This document shows positions 15,144 to 24,210 of a stretch of 46,001 nt of DNA, piece by piece. Numbering within the stretch: position 1 is the stretch's first letter; every line of letters begins with the position of its first letter. The notes below the pieces were generated by a model that did no database searches, was not told where the DNA came from, and worked only from the letters and a program-made list of their open reading frames with translations. A program made the position numbers and the translations under genes. Where the stretch lies: assembly GCA_024222395.1 (NCBI GenBank), contig JAAEPE010000759.1:1-46001 (forward strand), given 5' to 3'. Origin of the DNA: Myxococcales bacterium. Lineage in GTDB: Bacteria > Myxococcota_A > Polyangia > Haliangiales > Haliangiaceae.

Positions 15144-16523
15144 TCAGAATAAATCGAGATGAAGCTCCTCGTACTGCTCATTGCCATCGGCGACGGCCAT
15201 GAGTTGCCGCTCTCGCTCACAGGCCAGATCGCCTACGAAAGCCAATACCTGTGGATGGCTCATGATGGTCTCCCGGAAGACGTCGCGCGGCAGCTCCAGC
15301 AGGAGGCACTTGCTCTCAGACTGCACGGTCGCAACCGCCTCCGCCTGTGCCAATAGCGACATTTCGCCAAAGAGGTCGCCGCTGCCAAGTGTCGCGAGCC
15401 TCCGACACTCGCCGTCTTGGTCCCGCTCCACTCCTAGCTTGCCGGCCAGCACAACGAAGAGTCCTGGAGAGTGCTCTCCTTGCCTGACAAGCTTTGTCCC
15501 GGCCTCGGCCTCGAGAAATCCGAATCGCTTGATGAGCTCATGGCGATGTTCCTGCCGGAAGGGAGCGAAAAGCGGGCTCGTGCCCATGAGATTCTGCACG
15601 AGCCTTTCGCGAAGAAATCGCAGCAGGACCTTGAGCACGGTGGGCTCCTCCTTGATCATCTCAACAACAAGCTGCCTGCTGACAGCCAAGAGCTCAGCAT
15701 CCACCAAGGCTCGTACCGTCGCACTCCGAGGCTGCTCAGTCACAAGCCCCAGCTCACCGAAGAAGTCGCCTTCGCGCACCTCTCCCAGCACTGTCTCGTC
15801 GTCGTCGCCCGCGTTGGCCAGGATGGAAATACGCCCCTCGACAACAACGTAGAGAGTGGTACCGGCATCGCCTGCTCGGAAAAGCTCACTGCCGGCTGTG
15901 AGCTCTACAAATTCCACCTTCGAGATCAGCCGCCGCAAGCTGACAGGCGGCAGGTGCTCGAATAGCTGAGTTGCGACTAGCGCATCTCTGGCCTCGCTAT
16001 CCGATGGGCCTTCATACTCCACCTCAAGCTCGACGGGAATCTCAACGATGCCCGAGGGCGCGCCATGCTCCAGACGCGGCTTGGCACCCGCAGCCGCTCT
16101 GTGAAGCGGCAAGCTCTCCAGTAGCGCGCCATCGAGCACGATCGCGTCTGACAGCGCCTCGCTCTCTGCTGGCTTCACTACGATTGGCTTCAGTACGATT
16201 CCGCGTCGAGCATTGAGTTCTACGAGCTGTTCCCGCGCATGAACCTGGTCCGGGTCTATGCGAAGAATGATCTTGCAGATGGCAACGGCTCTGACCACAA
16301 AGCCTACCTTCGCGTAGCGTGCGCAGGACCGACCGAAGGCTTCAATGGCGGCTGCGTCGTTATCGAGATATCGATGCATTTCGCCCTCCTTGCGCGGCCA
16401 CATCCCGTCCTCTGGCTCAAGGGCTGAGAGTTTTTCGTACAGCCCCAGCGCCTTGCTGCGCTTTCCCTTGGCGACCGCCTTAGCCGCTTTGTCCCTGAGC
16501 TTGCCCGCATCCATCTTCGCCAT
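15144..16523 (-). CDS. tandem cyclic-nucleotide-binding-domain protein with TPR-like N-terminus
   Basis: Cytoplasmic regulator of 459 residues. Residues 5-120 form TPR-like helices. Two CNB domains follow, about 185-310 and 315-440. The first keeps the phosphate-binding cassette (FFGELGLVTEQPRSATV) with the Glu and Arg that bind cyclic nucleotide. The second has LFGEMSLLAQAEAVATV, where the Arg is Val, so it probably binds no ligand and may be structural. No DNA-binding or catalytic domain follows, so it likely acts through protein contacts. AGGA eight or nine bases upstream supports ATG 16523. It starts five bases after the aminotransferase stop. Confidence 0.85.
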   Translation of the reverse strand: MAKMDAGKLRDKAAKAVAKGKRSKALGLYEKLSALEPEDGMWPRKEGEMHRYLDNDAAAIEAFGRSCARYAKVGFVVRAVAICKIILRIDPDQVHAREQLVELNARRGIVLKPIVVKPAESEALSDAIVLDGALLESLPLHRAAAGAKPRLEHGAPSGIVEIPVELEVEYEGPSDSEARDALVATQLFEHLPPVSLRRLISKVEFVELTAGSELFRAGDAGTTLYVVVEGRISILANAGDDDETVLGEVREGDFFGELGLVTEQPRSATVRALVDAELLAVSRQLVVEMIKEEPTVLKVLLRFLRERLVQNLMGTSPLFAPFRQEHRHELIKRFGFLEAEAGTKLVRQGEHSPGLFVVLAGKLGVERDQDGECRRLATLGSGDLFGEMSLLAQAEAVATVQSESKCLLLELPRDVFRETIMSHPQVLAFVGDLACERERQLMAVADGNEQYEELHLDLF

Positions 16524-16528
16524 CGAGG

Positions 16529-17395
16529 CTATCCTAGCGCTTCTTCTTCGAGGAAGGCAGCATAGGCTTGCATCACCCTCGTGCCCATTGGCCCTGGTGC
16601 TGCGGTTGGAAGGGGCTCACCGTCCACCGCGGTGATTGCCAGCACGCCCCGGATTGAGCTTGTGAGAAAGGCCTCGGAGGCATCTCGTAGACGCTCTGGC
16701 CCAAATCGGCCCTGTTCCACTGCTACACCTAGGCCTTCGGCAATCTCCAGGACCCGCTGTCTTGTTATTCCAGCCAGCAAGCCAACGGAGAGATTGGGGG
16801 TGAGCAAACGCGTGCCCTCCACGAAGAAGACGTTGGAACTGCTACCTTCCGCGAGCAAGCCGTCGCGATCACACATAATGGCTTCGTAGTCGCCCGCCCG
16901 CTTTGCTTCGGCGAGGGCCATGATGTTGTTTAGGTAGTTTCCAGACTTAACAGAGGGGTCCATAGCCTTGGCCGAAGTCCGCTGAACATTGACAAGGCGG
17001 ACTCGGACTCCGCCGGAGTACATTGAGGCTGTGGGGAGGACGAGTGGCTTCGCAATGACGAGTGTCGTCGGCAGCTCTGCTAGCGCGGTATCCAGGCCCA
17101 CTTCGCCCGAACCGCGAGTCACTACTAGGCGGACGTAGGACTCCTCGTTGCCAGCCGATGCCAGAGTGTCGACAATTGCCTTCCGCAATACGTCCTCCTG
17201 CGGGGGGGGCAACGCGAGAGCTGACGCAGACTCATAGAGTCGCATCAGGTGCCGATCGAGGTCGACAAGCTGACCGCCGGAAGTGCGCATGACCTCATAG
17301 ACGCTATCGCCGTACAGAAAACCCCGATCGAAGATGGAGATCTTTGCGTCTTCCGGGCCCGTAATGCTGCCGTTGAGATAGATGCGTGTGCTCAC
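16529..17395 (-). CDS. class IV PLP aminotransferase (branched-chain/D-amino-acid type)
   Basis: Enzyme of 289 residues, the usual length for IlvE/DAAT-type proteins. GTG 17395 (VSTRIYLNG) begins at the family's N-terminus; the longer ORF adds about 56 implausible residues. Motifs: DRGFLYGDSVYEVMRT, VRLVVTRGSGEVG, the PLP lysine K150 in KSGNYLNNIMALAEAKRAG, AEGSSSNVFFV, TPNLSVGLLAGITRQRVLEIA and EAFLTSSIRGVLAI. It transfers amino groups between branched-chain (or D-) amino acids and 2-oxo acids; 4-amino-4-deoxychorismate lyase is a related alternative. It sits between a lipoprotein gene and the CNB regulator, in an operon without other amino-acid genes. Confidence 0.85.
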   Translation of the reverse strand: MSTRIYLNGSITGPEDAKISIFDRGFLYGDSVYEVMRTSGGQLVDLDRHLMRLYESASALALPPPQEDVLRKAIVDTLASAGNEESYVRLVVTRGSGEVGLDTALAELPTTLVIAKPLVLPTASMYSGGVRVRLVNVQRTSAKAMDPSVKSGNYLNNIMALAEAKRAGDYEAIMCDRDGLLAEGSSSNVFFVEGTRLLTPNLSVGLLAGITRQRVLEIAEGLGVAVEQGRFGPERLRDASEAFLTSSIRGVLAITAVDGEPLPTAAPGPMGTRVMQAYAAFLEEEALG

Positions 17396-17435
17396 TCTCG
17401 CCTGGTTACGCCATTTCGCTACCCGGGGCAAGTGC

Positions 17436-18383
17436 CTACTTACCGCTTCGCAGTAAGTCCTCGACCGATGCGAGCCCGAGGCTTGACGCCTCGCTCCAAG
17501 GCTTGGCTTCGGCGCTTGCCACCACACCTGCAACAAGACTCCTGGCATAGGCAGCCTTGGCACGCGCGCGAACTTGCCGGACCTCCGAGCGGAGCGAAGA
17601 ACGCATGCTCATCGCGACTTCCGGTGCTAGCTCACCCGGTAGCTCGAAAGTGAGTGAAAGCGAGAAGTCGTAGTGCAAGCTGGCAATTCGAAACTCTGCT
17701 GCAACAGTAGCGATCCTATTTCCTGAGGCAATGACCTCTCGGTACGCTCTGACTGCTCGCTCCATGGCACCGCGCTTCCCCCTCACACTTGCAACCAAGG
17801 CTTCGAGGCGCGGTTGCAAGCGCCGTCGGTGATAGGCACCCAACAACCCTTCCGCTGCAGCAAACTGGGCCGCAATCTCTGGGCTCACCCCCTCAATCGC
17901 CGTGCCTGCGCGCGGCCCCCTCACCTCGATGTCCTGCGCACGCACCGTCCTCGCGAGCCTGAGCCTGAGAGCATCCGCTGCAGTCTTCATTCGAGGCGTG
18001 TCGGCGCCTAGTACAGAGGCACGCACAGCTAGGTCCATCGCGGTCCTTCGTTCCCGCCGAATCTCGGCCCATCTGGCCAGACGAAGTGCCGCCGCGGCTA
18101 CGAGATTGGGCTGCTCCGCCCCGTGGCCAAGTACAGCTTGATAGTGTTCCTGCGCCCGCGTCCGATCGCCCGCCAGCACATCTGCGAGATACCCACGGTA
18201 GTACTGATGCCGGGCATCGCGCACGCTCGGCGCTGGCCTATCGCTGGGTGCCGGCTGCACATCTGCGAGATCTGCGCTTCGCGGCTCTCCTTTTTGTGCA
18301 GGGTCGCACCCCAGAGTAGCAATAACTAGCGCCAGAGAAACGGCGCAGCGTCGATACCAGTTACATGTCCGCCTATCATTCAT
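17436..18383 (-). CDS. TPR-like lipoprotein
   Basis: Lipoprotein of 315 residues of unrecognised family. ATG 18383 (MNDRRTCNWYRRCAVSLALV) with GGGA just upstream gives a signal peptide ending ATLGC. The mature part is Arg/Ala-rich and alpha-helical with TPR-like segments (GYLADVLAGDRTRAQEHYQAVLG; AMERAVRAYREVIASGN). It is probably an outer- or inner-membrane-anchored scaffold. It is the first gene of the minus-strand operon ending at 14772, 40 bases ahead of the aminotransferase. Confidence 0.75.
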   Translation of the reverse strand: MNDRRTCNWYRRCAVSLALVIATLGCDPAQKGEPRSADLADVQPAPSDRPAPSVRDARHQYYRGYLADVLAGDRTRAQEHYQAVLGHGAEQPNLVAAAALRLARWAEIRRERRTAMDLAVRASVLGADTPRMKTAADALRLRLARTVRAQDIEVRGPRAGTAIEGVSPEIAAQFAAAEGLLGAYHRRRLQPRLEALVASVRGKRGAMERAVRAYREVIASGNRIATVAAEFRIASLHYDFSLSLTFELPGELAPEVAMSMRSSLRSEVRQVRARAKAAYARSLVAGVVASAEAKPWSEASSLGLASVEDLLRSGK

Positions 18384-18764
18384 GGTCCCTGGTATCGGCG
18401 CCTTCGCCTCGCCCACGTACAGGTGTAGCAAGGCTAGCGGGCCAAAGTGTCGCGTCACTGCAAAAGCTTGTCACGCTTATGTCATGTGGGAAACAAGAGG
18501 CAGATCTTGTGACCTTCATACGTTCGGGTCCCTCGCTCGAGATGCGACACGTCGCCCAGAGTGCGCTAGTCACGGGAACTCGGCGAACGACTTTGCCCTA
18601 CCCCTCGCCGCAGCTGCGGCCCTACCTCTGCACCTGGGAGGGGACTAAGAGTTTCTCGGAATTGACTGTAGACGAGTTTGCAAATGGCAAGATTTGAATA
18701 CAACTTCCACGGATTCCTCTGGTCGCACGTTCGAAAGAATGCAATCACTGGTTTAACAAAGAAC
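18384..18764. other. intergenic region with no recognised gene
   Basis: This 381-base stretch separates the divergent lipoprotein (minus) and secreted protein (plus). A 110-codon ORF crosses it on the plus strand, but it begins inside the lipoprotein gene and has no protein-like pattern or ribosome site. Promoters of both flanking genes must lie here. I could not pick them with confidence. Confidence 0.5.
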
Positions 18765-18794
18765 GCCTCTGGGAACGCGAGAGTTCACAGAGGC
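18765..18794 (+). promoter_or_regulatory. 12-bp-arm hairpin upstream of the secreted protein
   Basis: GCCTCTGGGAAC (18765-18776) and GTTCACAGAGGC (18783-18794) are complementary at 11 of 12 positions around the 6-nt loop GCGAGA. It ends 28 bases before ATG 18823. No T-tract follows, so it is either an operator dyad or a 5' leader hairpin that could affect mRNA stability or translation. Confidence 0.55.
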
Positions 18795-18822
18795 CCACCC
18801 AATATTCGATAGGCAAAGGTTT

Positions 18823-19308
18823 ATGGTTCAACTTTCGGGAACGCTGGCAATAGCAGCAATCATGACGATATCACTAGGCGCAAACGAAGCGTCTGCGCAC
18901 CCGCGAGGCGCGGGCGGAGGGTCTGCGAAGACGCCAGACGTGGATCTAGGCATCCCCCAGGCAGTCGAGTTCGATTCGGCCACACTGGTCAACCAGGTCC
19001 TAATTGACGTCAAGAACCGGTGGACACGCAAGGACAAGTTCTTTCTCGATATCGAGATTGAGGGACTCAACGGCGGCTTCGTCTATCATGGTAGCCAGCT
19101 CGTGCAAGTTGTCGATACGACGATCTTTGAAGTAGACGGGGACGTAGCGAGCGTGATTGTCGACTGGACGACCGATACGACTCCCCGACATGTCAACGAG
19201 ACCTACACGGTCTGCGTTCAAGTCCTTAAGCGCACGCTCAAGGAAGACGGAACATACGAGTTCAAACTCAAGGGCGAGCAGAAGTGCACCGACTTCGGCC
19301 CCTTCTAG
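18823..19308 (+). CDS. secreted protein of unknown function
   Basis: Protein of 161 residues with a signal peptide (MVQLSGTLAIAAIMTISLGA, cleavage near ASA at 25). The mature part is beta-rich (FFLDIEIEGLNGGFVYHGSQ; SVIVDWTTDT) with two cysteines, C132 and C156, possibly a disulfide. I recognise no family. AAAGGT lies just upstream of ATG 18823. It is isolated, with no operon partner, and carries a leader hairpin. It may be a periplasmic or surface protein. Confidence 0.7.
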   Translation: MVQLSGTLAIAAIMTISLGANEASAHPRGAGGGSAKTPDVDLGIPQAVEFDSATLVNQVLIDVKNRWTRKDKFFLDIEIEGLNGGFVYHGSQLVQVVDTTIFEVDGDVASVIVDWTTDTTPRHVNETYTVCVQVLKRTLKEDGTYEFKLKGEQKCTDFGPF

Positions 19309-19346
19309 GCTGTCGCCTTTAGCGGCACAGTCTTGACCGATAGTGG

Positions 19347-19362
19347 GCCGGCGCAAGCCGGC
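19347..19362. terminator. GC-rich hairpin with GCAA tetraloop between convergent genes
   Basis: GCCGGC-GCAA-GCCGGC forms a 6-bp stem with a stable GNRA loop in the 89-base gap between the secreted protein and the response regulator gene. No clear U-tract follows on either strand, so it would be a weak or Rho-assisted bidirectional terminator. Confidence 0.4.
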
Positions 19363-19397
19363 TCGCTTCACTTTCGGCAGCTGAGCCCCCCACAGCG

Positions 19398-20093
19398 CTA
19401 CTCGTCTGGGACAAAGCGGTAGCCCGCGCCATGCACGGTGCGAAGATATACGGGCGATTCCGTCTCATCCTCGAGCACTTTGCGAAGCTTGACGATGTGA
19501 TTGTCGACCGTTCTAGTGTTGGGGTACTTGTCGTAACCCCAGGCTTCGTTCATGAGTTCCTCCCGGCTCACGACCTCGCCCGGGCGCGAAGCGAGAGTTC
19601 GGAGAATGGCGTAGCCACGCGTAGGCAACTCCACTGAGTTGCCAGCCTTGGTCGCTGTGTGCGACCTAAAATTCACTACCACATCTCCGAAGACCATCCT
19701 CTCAGCGGCACCACCCTCCCCGCGCCCGCTTCTTCGGAGGACAGCAGAGACCCTCGCAAGCAGCTCCATTAGCGAGAATGGCTTGGTCACATAATCGTCC
19801 GCGCCTAGCTCAAGTCCACGGACTCGGTCGAGTTCCGCGCCACGAGCGCTCAGGATGATTACGGGAATCCCTCGCAGTGATTCATCTGCCTTGAGCCGTC
19901 GGCACACTTCGAAGCCATCCATGTCGGGCAGCATGATGTCGAGCACGATAAGGTCGGGGGACATCTCCTTCGCTCGAGCCAATCCGACATCTCCCCGAGT
20001 CACGGCGTCGACGTCGTAGCCCTTCGCGCTGAGTGTGTCTTCAAGGCCAAGCCGAATGGATGCGTCGTCTTCTACTACGAGTATGCGCGTCAT
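19398..20093 (-). CDS. OmpR/PhoB-family response regulator
   Basis: DNA-binding response regulator of 231 residues. The receiver has E8-D9-D10, phosphoacceptor D52 in LIVLDIMLPD, SAR near 83 and K105 in YVTKPFS. The C-terminal winged helix (about 130-229) shows ELPTRGYAILRTLASRPGEVVSREELMN and RTVDNHIVKLRKVLEDE with YLRTVHGAGYRFVPDE. Its ATG directly follows the stop of the kinase gene (TAGATG), so the two form a translationally linked pair. This family binds direct repeats near 11-bp spacing, the spacing of the TACCTCA repeats at 13675, though any link is conjecture. Confidence 0.95.
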   Translation of the reverse strand: MTRILVVEDDASIRLGLEDTLSAKGYDVDAVTRGDVGLARAKEMSPDLIVLDIMLPDMDGFEVCRRLKADESLRGIPVIILSARGAELDRVRGLELGADDYVTKPFSLMELLARVSAVLRRSGRGEGGAAERMVFGDVVVNFRSHTATKAGNSVELPTRGYAILRTLASRPGEVVSREELMNEAWGYDKYPNTRTVDNHIVKLRKVLEDETESPVYLRTVHGAGYRFVPDE

Positions 20094-22130
20094 CTACTGG
20101 GCCTCCGGTAGTCGAATGGTAAAGGTTGAACCCTGCCCAAGTACACTCTCAACTTGCACCGTACCGCCTTGCGCCTCGACATGGCGCTTGACAAGGGCCA
20201 AGCCGAGCCCCGTACCCTCAATCGCTGACTTCACAGCAGTGGGCGCTCGGTAGAATTCTCGGAAGATCTTCTCCTGCTCCGCGGTGGATATGCCTGGGCC
20301 ATGGTCTCGCACGCTCACAGCGACGACACCAACTTCCGAGTTGCGTTGCACTCGAAGTTCGATGGCACCATCTCCCCCGTACTTCGCGGCATTTGAGAGC
20401 AAATTGAGGACACATTGCACGAGCACATTTCGATCTGCCCGCATGAAGCAGTCGCCTGCGTTGTGCTCGGTTAGCAGCTGAAGCGCTTGCCCCTCCCCTT
20501 CGCGAAAGCGCGCGAAGGTCACCGCTGCCTCGTTGGCGATCTCGAGAGCGTCTTGCCTTTCCTCCTTGTACTGCCGGCTTCCGCGCTCGATCTGGGAGTA
20601 ATCGAGCAGATTAGCAATGAGCAAGCCGAGGCGTTCACTCTCCTTTACAATGATGCCTTGGTAGTGGCTCTCGCGTTCTTTGTCGTCCCCCGCGACACCC
20701 TGCTGCAGCATCTCGGCGAACATGCGAATGGACGTGAGCGGAGTCTTGAGCTCGTGCGACACAGTCGAAACGAAGTCGCTCTTGAGTCGAGCCAGCTCCC
20801 GCTCGCGCGCCGCGCCGCGAACGGTCGCGAGCAGCCCCAGGACGAGTACCGCCACCAAGCTGCCAGTGATAGCCCGGTGTCGGCGACGGGCCTCGGCAAT
20901 GTCACCCATGCCGTCCCGACTTGCCCCCTCCTGCCAAAGGACGAGGGCCAAGTGCGGCCAAAGAGGCCCGAGGCTCACCTGTGCTCGACGGGATCTATCC
21001 GCGTCGCCCTTGCCCTCAGAGGCTAGCTGAAGGTTCTCGACCCTAACAAAAAGCGATGCATGAAGACCAAGGCCCCGCGCCTCGGAGGCTGCACGCGCCT
21101 GCAGCTCGGACTCAGAGAGAACCATGCCGTAGACTAGCCCCTCGTCGGTTCGCCTGAAGATTAGCGTTTCTGTCGGATTCCACGGCGCCACCACGCTCTT
21201 GGCCGCTACCGTCGCCCCTGCGGCCAATTCTACCCCCCGAGAAGCGAGCTGCATAGCGAGGGCCGTCTGCCCCTGAATACGCTGCATGCGCCTCCGCAAT
21301 GCAGCGTGCTCCGACGCCTCATTGCCGCTGAGGCCAAGGGACTCGAGGGTTTCTAACGCTTGCTCTGCCGCAATCTCGAGCAGGGCGTTGGGAGCATTGT
21401 ATTCCGCATTGAGAATATTCCTTAGTACCATGAGGGTGGTAGTCGCTGTCTGCCCGACTTCCGAGAGGCCTATGTCGGCCAACAAGACGTAGGGCAGGTC
21501 CGCGTCATTTACCCGACCTCTGAAGCGCGAAGACAGTTCTCTATATCGACTCGCCGCCAAATCAGATTGGGCTGCCATTCGATGGACTCGAGCGAGCCCA
21601 AGCAAAGCCTCAGCCCCTGTGTCCGAGTACTCTTCGATGGACTCGTAGAGAGTCGCCGCAGCACGCAACCGCGGTGAACCGGCGGTGCATTGCTCGGCCC
21701 CACGGCATGCCTGCGACTCTAGCCCGCGCGCGCGTTCGAGCGAGCGCTGCCTGCTTCGAAAGCCACGCAAGGGTAGCAGTCCCTCGAGAGTGCTCTCTTC
21801 GCGGCTGCGCAGAGGTTCGAGGGATGGAACCAGTACTTCGCCCCGCCCGCTTACCTTGAAGTAGGCACCAAAATCCCTTCGCTCATCCACCGGGATAGTC
21901 GCCTGCAGCTCAGCTACGACTGCCTCCTGCACGCCTTGGCCAATCTGCTCGGCCTTCTCTTGGTGTTGCCGTCTCTGAGCGTCGACAATCCCCAGCTCGT
22001 CCGGATACGAGATCGAGGCCATGTAGGCGATGCCACCGGCCGAGAGAAGGACAGCTAAGATAGCGACCAGGCTGAATCGCGCGCTGTGGCCACTGCCCAT
22101 AGCGGAATACGATAGCAAGCCTGCCCTCAT
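20094..22130 (-). CDS. membrane sensor histidine kinase
   Basis: Histidine kinase of 678 residues. TM1 is at about 20-38 and TM2 at about 421-438 (ITGSLVAVLVLGLLATV). The roughly 380-residue sensor region between them has TPR-like helical repeats (LLGLARVHRMAAQSDLAASR) and a C-terminal domain (about 300-400). The DHp has VSTVSHELKTPLTSIR with H459; the ATPase has NLLSNAAKYGG, DHGPGISTAEQEKIF and GTGLGLALVKRHVEAQGG. The large predicted periplasmic helical sensor is unusual and the stimulus is unknown. ATG 22130 lacks a clear ribosome site; ATG 22100 is an alternative. It is paired with the OmpR-type regulator. Confidence 0.92.
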   Translation of the reverse strand: MRAGLLSYSAMGSGHSARFSLVAILAVLLSAGGIAYMASISYPDELGIVDAQRRQHQEKAEQIGQGVQEAVVAELQATIPVDERRDFGAYFKVSGRGEVLVPSLEPLRSREESTLEGLLPLRGFRSRQRSLERARGLESQACRGAEQCTAGSPRLRAAATLYESIEEYSDTGAEALLGLARVHRMAAQSDLAASRYRELSSRFRGRVNDADLPYVLLADIGLSEVGQTATTTLMVLRNILNAEYNAPNALLEIAAEQALETLESLGLSGNEASEHAALRRRMQRIQGQTALAMQLASRGVELAAGATVAAKSVVAPWNPTETLIFRRTDEGLVYGMVLSESELQARAASEARGLGLHASLFVRVENLQLASEGKGDADRSRRAQVSLGPLWPHLALVLWQEGASRDGMGDIAEARRRHRAITGSLVAVLVLGLLATVRGAARERELARLKSDFVSTVSHELKTPLTSIRMFAEMLQQGVAGDDKERESHYQGIIVKESERLGLLIANLLDYSQIERGSRQYKEERQDALEIANEAAVTFARFREGEGQALQLLTEHNAGDCFMRADRNVLVQCVLNLLSNAAKYGGDGAIELRVQRNSEVGVVAVSVRDHGPGISTAEQEKIFREFYRAPTAVKSAIEGTGLGLALVKRHVEAQGGTVQVESVLGQGSTFTIRLPEAQ

Positions 22131-22222
22131 CCAAGGGAATGCCGCAGTGCGTCATCGCAATCCTTCGCCCGACTAGCCTGCGGAGCCCCGTTACCGCCGT
22201 GTGCTAATCTAGAGTTCACGCC

Positions 22223-22846
22223 ATGCACATCCTCAAGGTCCGCTTCCGCACGAACGATGAGTTCGAGGAGCACTATCAAGAAGACCTGGCTGGTGGTGGC
22301 GTCTTCTGCCCCACAACGATAGCTCTTGAGGCTGGCACCGCTGTTATCGTGGAACTGAGCGTGCCAGCTCTGCCCAACAAGCTACTCATACGCAGCAAGG
22401 TTCGATCGTGGCGGCCCGCACTGCCACGGCTCCGAGTGCGGGCTGGCGCCGTTGTGGAGTTCAATCCTGACGAGGGGGATAAGAGGGTCTTCCTCCTCGG
22501 CACCGTTCGCGGCGACATAGAATCACCACGCAAGCGCCAACACAGCCGTCTGCCGGTCGAGATTCCGATCCAGTACAGGACGCACGAGAGCGCTGACCTT
22601 ATCGATTCCAAGCTCGGGGAGATAAGCGTCGGTGGCGCCCTGCTCTCAACGCCAAGTCCACTCCCGATCGATACCGAAGTGATTCTCGAAATTACACTCC
22701 CAGGGTCGGTATCCCCGATATCGATCTCCGGCAAGACCACGTACCATCTCCCGACAGGCGGAACCGGGCTCAAGTTCCTCTACCGCGATTCCGGTGGCTC
22801 GCGCAGGCTGCGCGAGCTTGTTAGACGCCTTCGGGACGAGAGCTAG
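22223..22846 (+). CDS. PilZ-domain protein, two-domain type (paralogue)
   Basis: Protein of 207 residues, similar end to end to the one at 215-862. The N-terminal PilZ-like half (about 1-95) begins HILKVRFRTNDEF. The C-terminal PilZ half has the arginine motif RQHSRLPVEIP and EISVGGALL, where the first acidic residue is Glu instead of Asp or Asn but the serine is kept; it ends GLKFLYRDSGGSRRLRELV. It is therefore a better c-di-GMP-binding candidate than its paralogue. It is two bases ahead of the DciA gene and presumably co-transcribed, an odd partnership of second-messenger sensing and replication. Confidence 0.88.
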   Translation: MHILKVRFRTNDEFEEHYQEDLAGGGVFCPTTIALEAGTAVIVELSVPALPNKLLIRSKVRSWRPALPRLRVRAGAVVEFNPDEGDKRVFLLGTVRGDIESPRKRQHSRLPVEIPIQYRTHESADLIDSKLGEISVGGALLSTPSPLPIDTEVILEITLPGSVSPISISGKTTYHLPTGGTGLKFLYRDSGGSRRLRELVRRLRDES

Positions 22847-22848
22847 CG

Positions 22849-23367
22849 GTGCGATTCGCCAAGCGCAGATCACGCCAGCGCGGCGCGGCTATGGGCCCTT
22901 CCTCCGCCAGCCGCGTCTTCGGAAGTGTTCTGAAGCGCCACGGGATTGACAAAGAGGTTCGTGAGCACCGGCTCCTACTGCAATGGGCATCTGTTGTTGG
23001 GCCTCGCGTCGCCGACCGCACCTTGCCGGACCGTCTCGAGAAGGGCGTTCTATGGGTACGGGTGGAGTCTTCAACCTGGATGCACCAACTGAACTTCATG
23101 AAGGAAGACATCATCGCCAAGGCCAACGACTTGTGCGGTGAGGAGGTCGTCAAGGACTTGCACTTTCACCTTGGGCGACATAGTCGCAAGGCGAATGACC
23201 CCCTATCTGCCGCGGTGCGCATTCGTCGTCCACCACTTCCCGCACGCCCACTTCCGGCGCCAGCGCGCGGGCCAGCCCTGCGTGCCATCGAAGATGAGGC
23301 CGCCGCAGTGGCCGACGACGAACTTCGCGAAGCGATCATCGACGTACGCCGGCGCCTCAATCTCTAG
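22849..23367 (+). CDS. dciA: DciA (DUF721) replicative helicase loader
   Basis: Protein of 172 residues starting at GTG 22849, two bases after the PilZ stop. The DUF721 domain (about 20-110) shows EHRLLLQWASVVGPRVADR, EKGVLWVRVESSTWMHQL and MKEDIIAKANDLCGEEVVKDL. DciA binds and loads DnaB helicase in the many bacteria lacking DnaC or DnaI. The extra C-terminal region (about 115-172) is Arg/Pro-rich then acidic and helical. Family membership is secure; the loader role follows from work on other bacteria. It converges on the end of trpA. Confidence 0.85.
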   Translation: MRFAKRRSRQRGAAMGPSSASRVFGSVLKRHGIDKEVREHRLLLQWASVVGPRVADRTLPDRLEKGVLWVRVESSTWMHQLNFMKEDIIAKANDLCGEEVVKDLHFHLGRHSRKANDPLSAAVRIRRPPLPARPLPAPARGPALRAIEDEAAAVADDELREAIIDVRRRLNL

Positions 23368-23403
23368 AAGCGCTCTTCTAGGCTCGCTTGCGTGCCGATA
23401 TCG

Positions 23404-24210
23404 CTATCGTTTCATTGCGGCGCGCAGTTCCGCACCAAGCTCACCGGCTGATAGGCAGGCTTGCTCAACACCTTCTGCCGCTGCGATGCGTCGCACAAGC
23501 GCTGACCCTACGACGACCCCATCCGCATAAGATGCAACCTCGCTAGCGTCCTTGCCCGTCTTAATGCCAAAGCCCACAGCTACAGGTGCGCCGGTAGCCT
23601 CTTGGATAACGCGAACTCGCTCGGCTCCGCCCGAGGCTCCCTTGAACGCCGAGCCTGTCACACCGGTCATACTAACGTAATAGACGAAAGCTGGATCAAA
23701 GCTCGCCACCTTTGCAATCCGCTCAGGCGTCGAGGTGGGCGCGACCAATGGCACGACCCCGATGCCGACCTTGGATAGCGGCTCGTAGAGTTCCGTCAAT
23801 TCATCAATAGGCACGTCCACGGTGAGCAGTGCATCAACTCCGGCCTCGACGGCCTCGGCGGCAAACCGCTCGACTCCTCGCACGAAGATTGGATTGTAGT
23901 AGCCAAAGAGAACGATAGGCGTAGTGAAGCCGCGATCTCGGAAGTTGCGCACGGTAGCAAGGGCGGAACTAAGCCCGCCACCGGCGTCTAGTGCCCGCTG
24001 CATCGCTTGCTGAATAACGACTCCATCGGCACTCGGATCACTGAAGGGAACACCCAGTTCAATGACATCGGCCCCAGACTCAGCCATTGAAACGAGTAGA
24101 TCAACGCTCGCTTCCGGCGCTGGATCGCCTTGCGTGAGATAGACGATGAGAGCTGCTCTGCCCTCGAGAGCGATGTCGTGAAAACGTTGCCTCAGACTCG
24201 CGCCGCTCAT
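23404..24210 (-). CDS. trpA: tryptophan synthase alpha subunit
   Basis: Splits indole-3-glycerol phosphate to indole and glyceraldehyde 3-phosphate in the alpha-beta complex. 268 residues, standard length. Catalytic E51 and D62 are in [14 protein letters not shown]. The phosphate-binding and loop motifs [10 protein letters not shown] and [11 protein letters not shown] are present. It is the last gene of trpEGDCFBA; its ATG overlaps the trpB stop by four bases (ATGA). Confidence 0.97.
   Translation of the reverse strand: MSGASLRQRFHDIALEGRAALIVYLTQGDPAPEASVDLLVSMAESGADVIELGVPFSDPSADGVVIQQAMQRALDAGGGLSSALATVRNFRDRGFTTPIVLFGYYNPIFVRGVERFAAEAVEAGVDALLTVDVPIDELTELYEPLSKVGIGVVPLVAPTSTPERIAKVASFDPAFVYYVSMTGVTGSAFKGASGGAERVRVIQEATGAPVAVGFGIKTGKDASEVASYADGVVVGSALVRRIAAAEGVEQACLSAGELGAELRAAMKR

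Noticed and set aside
18365..18697. Plus-strand ORF of 110 codons before the secreted protein
   Set aside because: It starts inside the lipoprotein gene's first codons, has no ribosome site, and shows no domain; likely chance.
19347..19362. Hairpin as a strong Rho-independent terminator
   Set aside because: It lacks a U-tract on both strands, so I list it only as a weak candidate.
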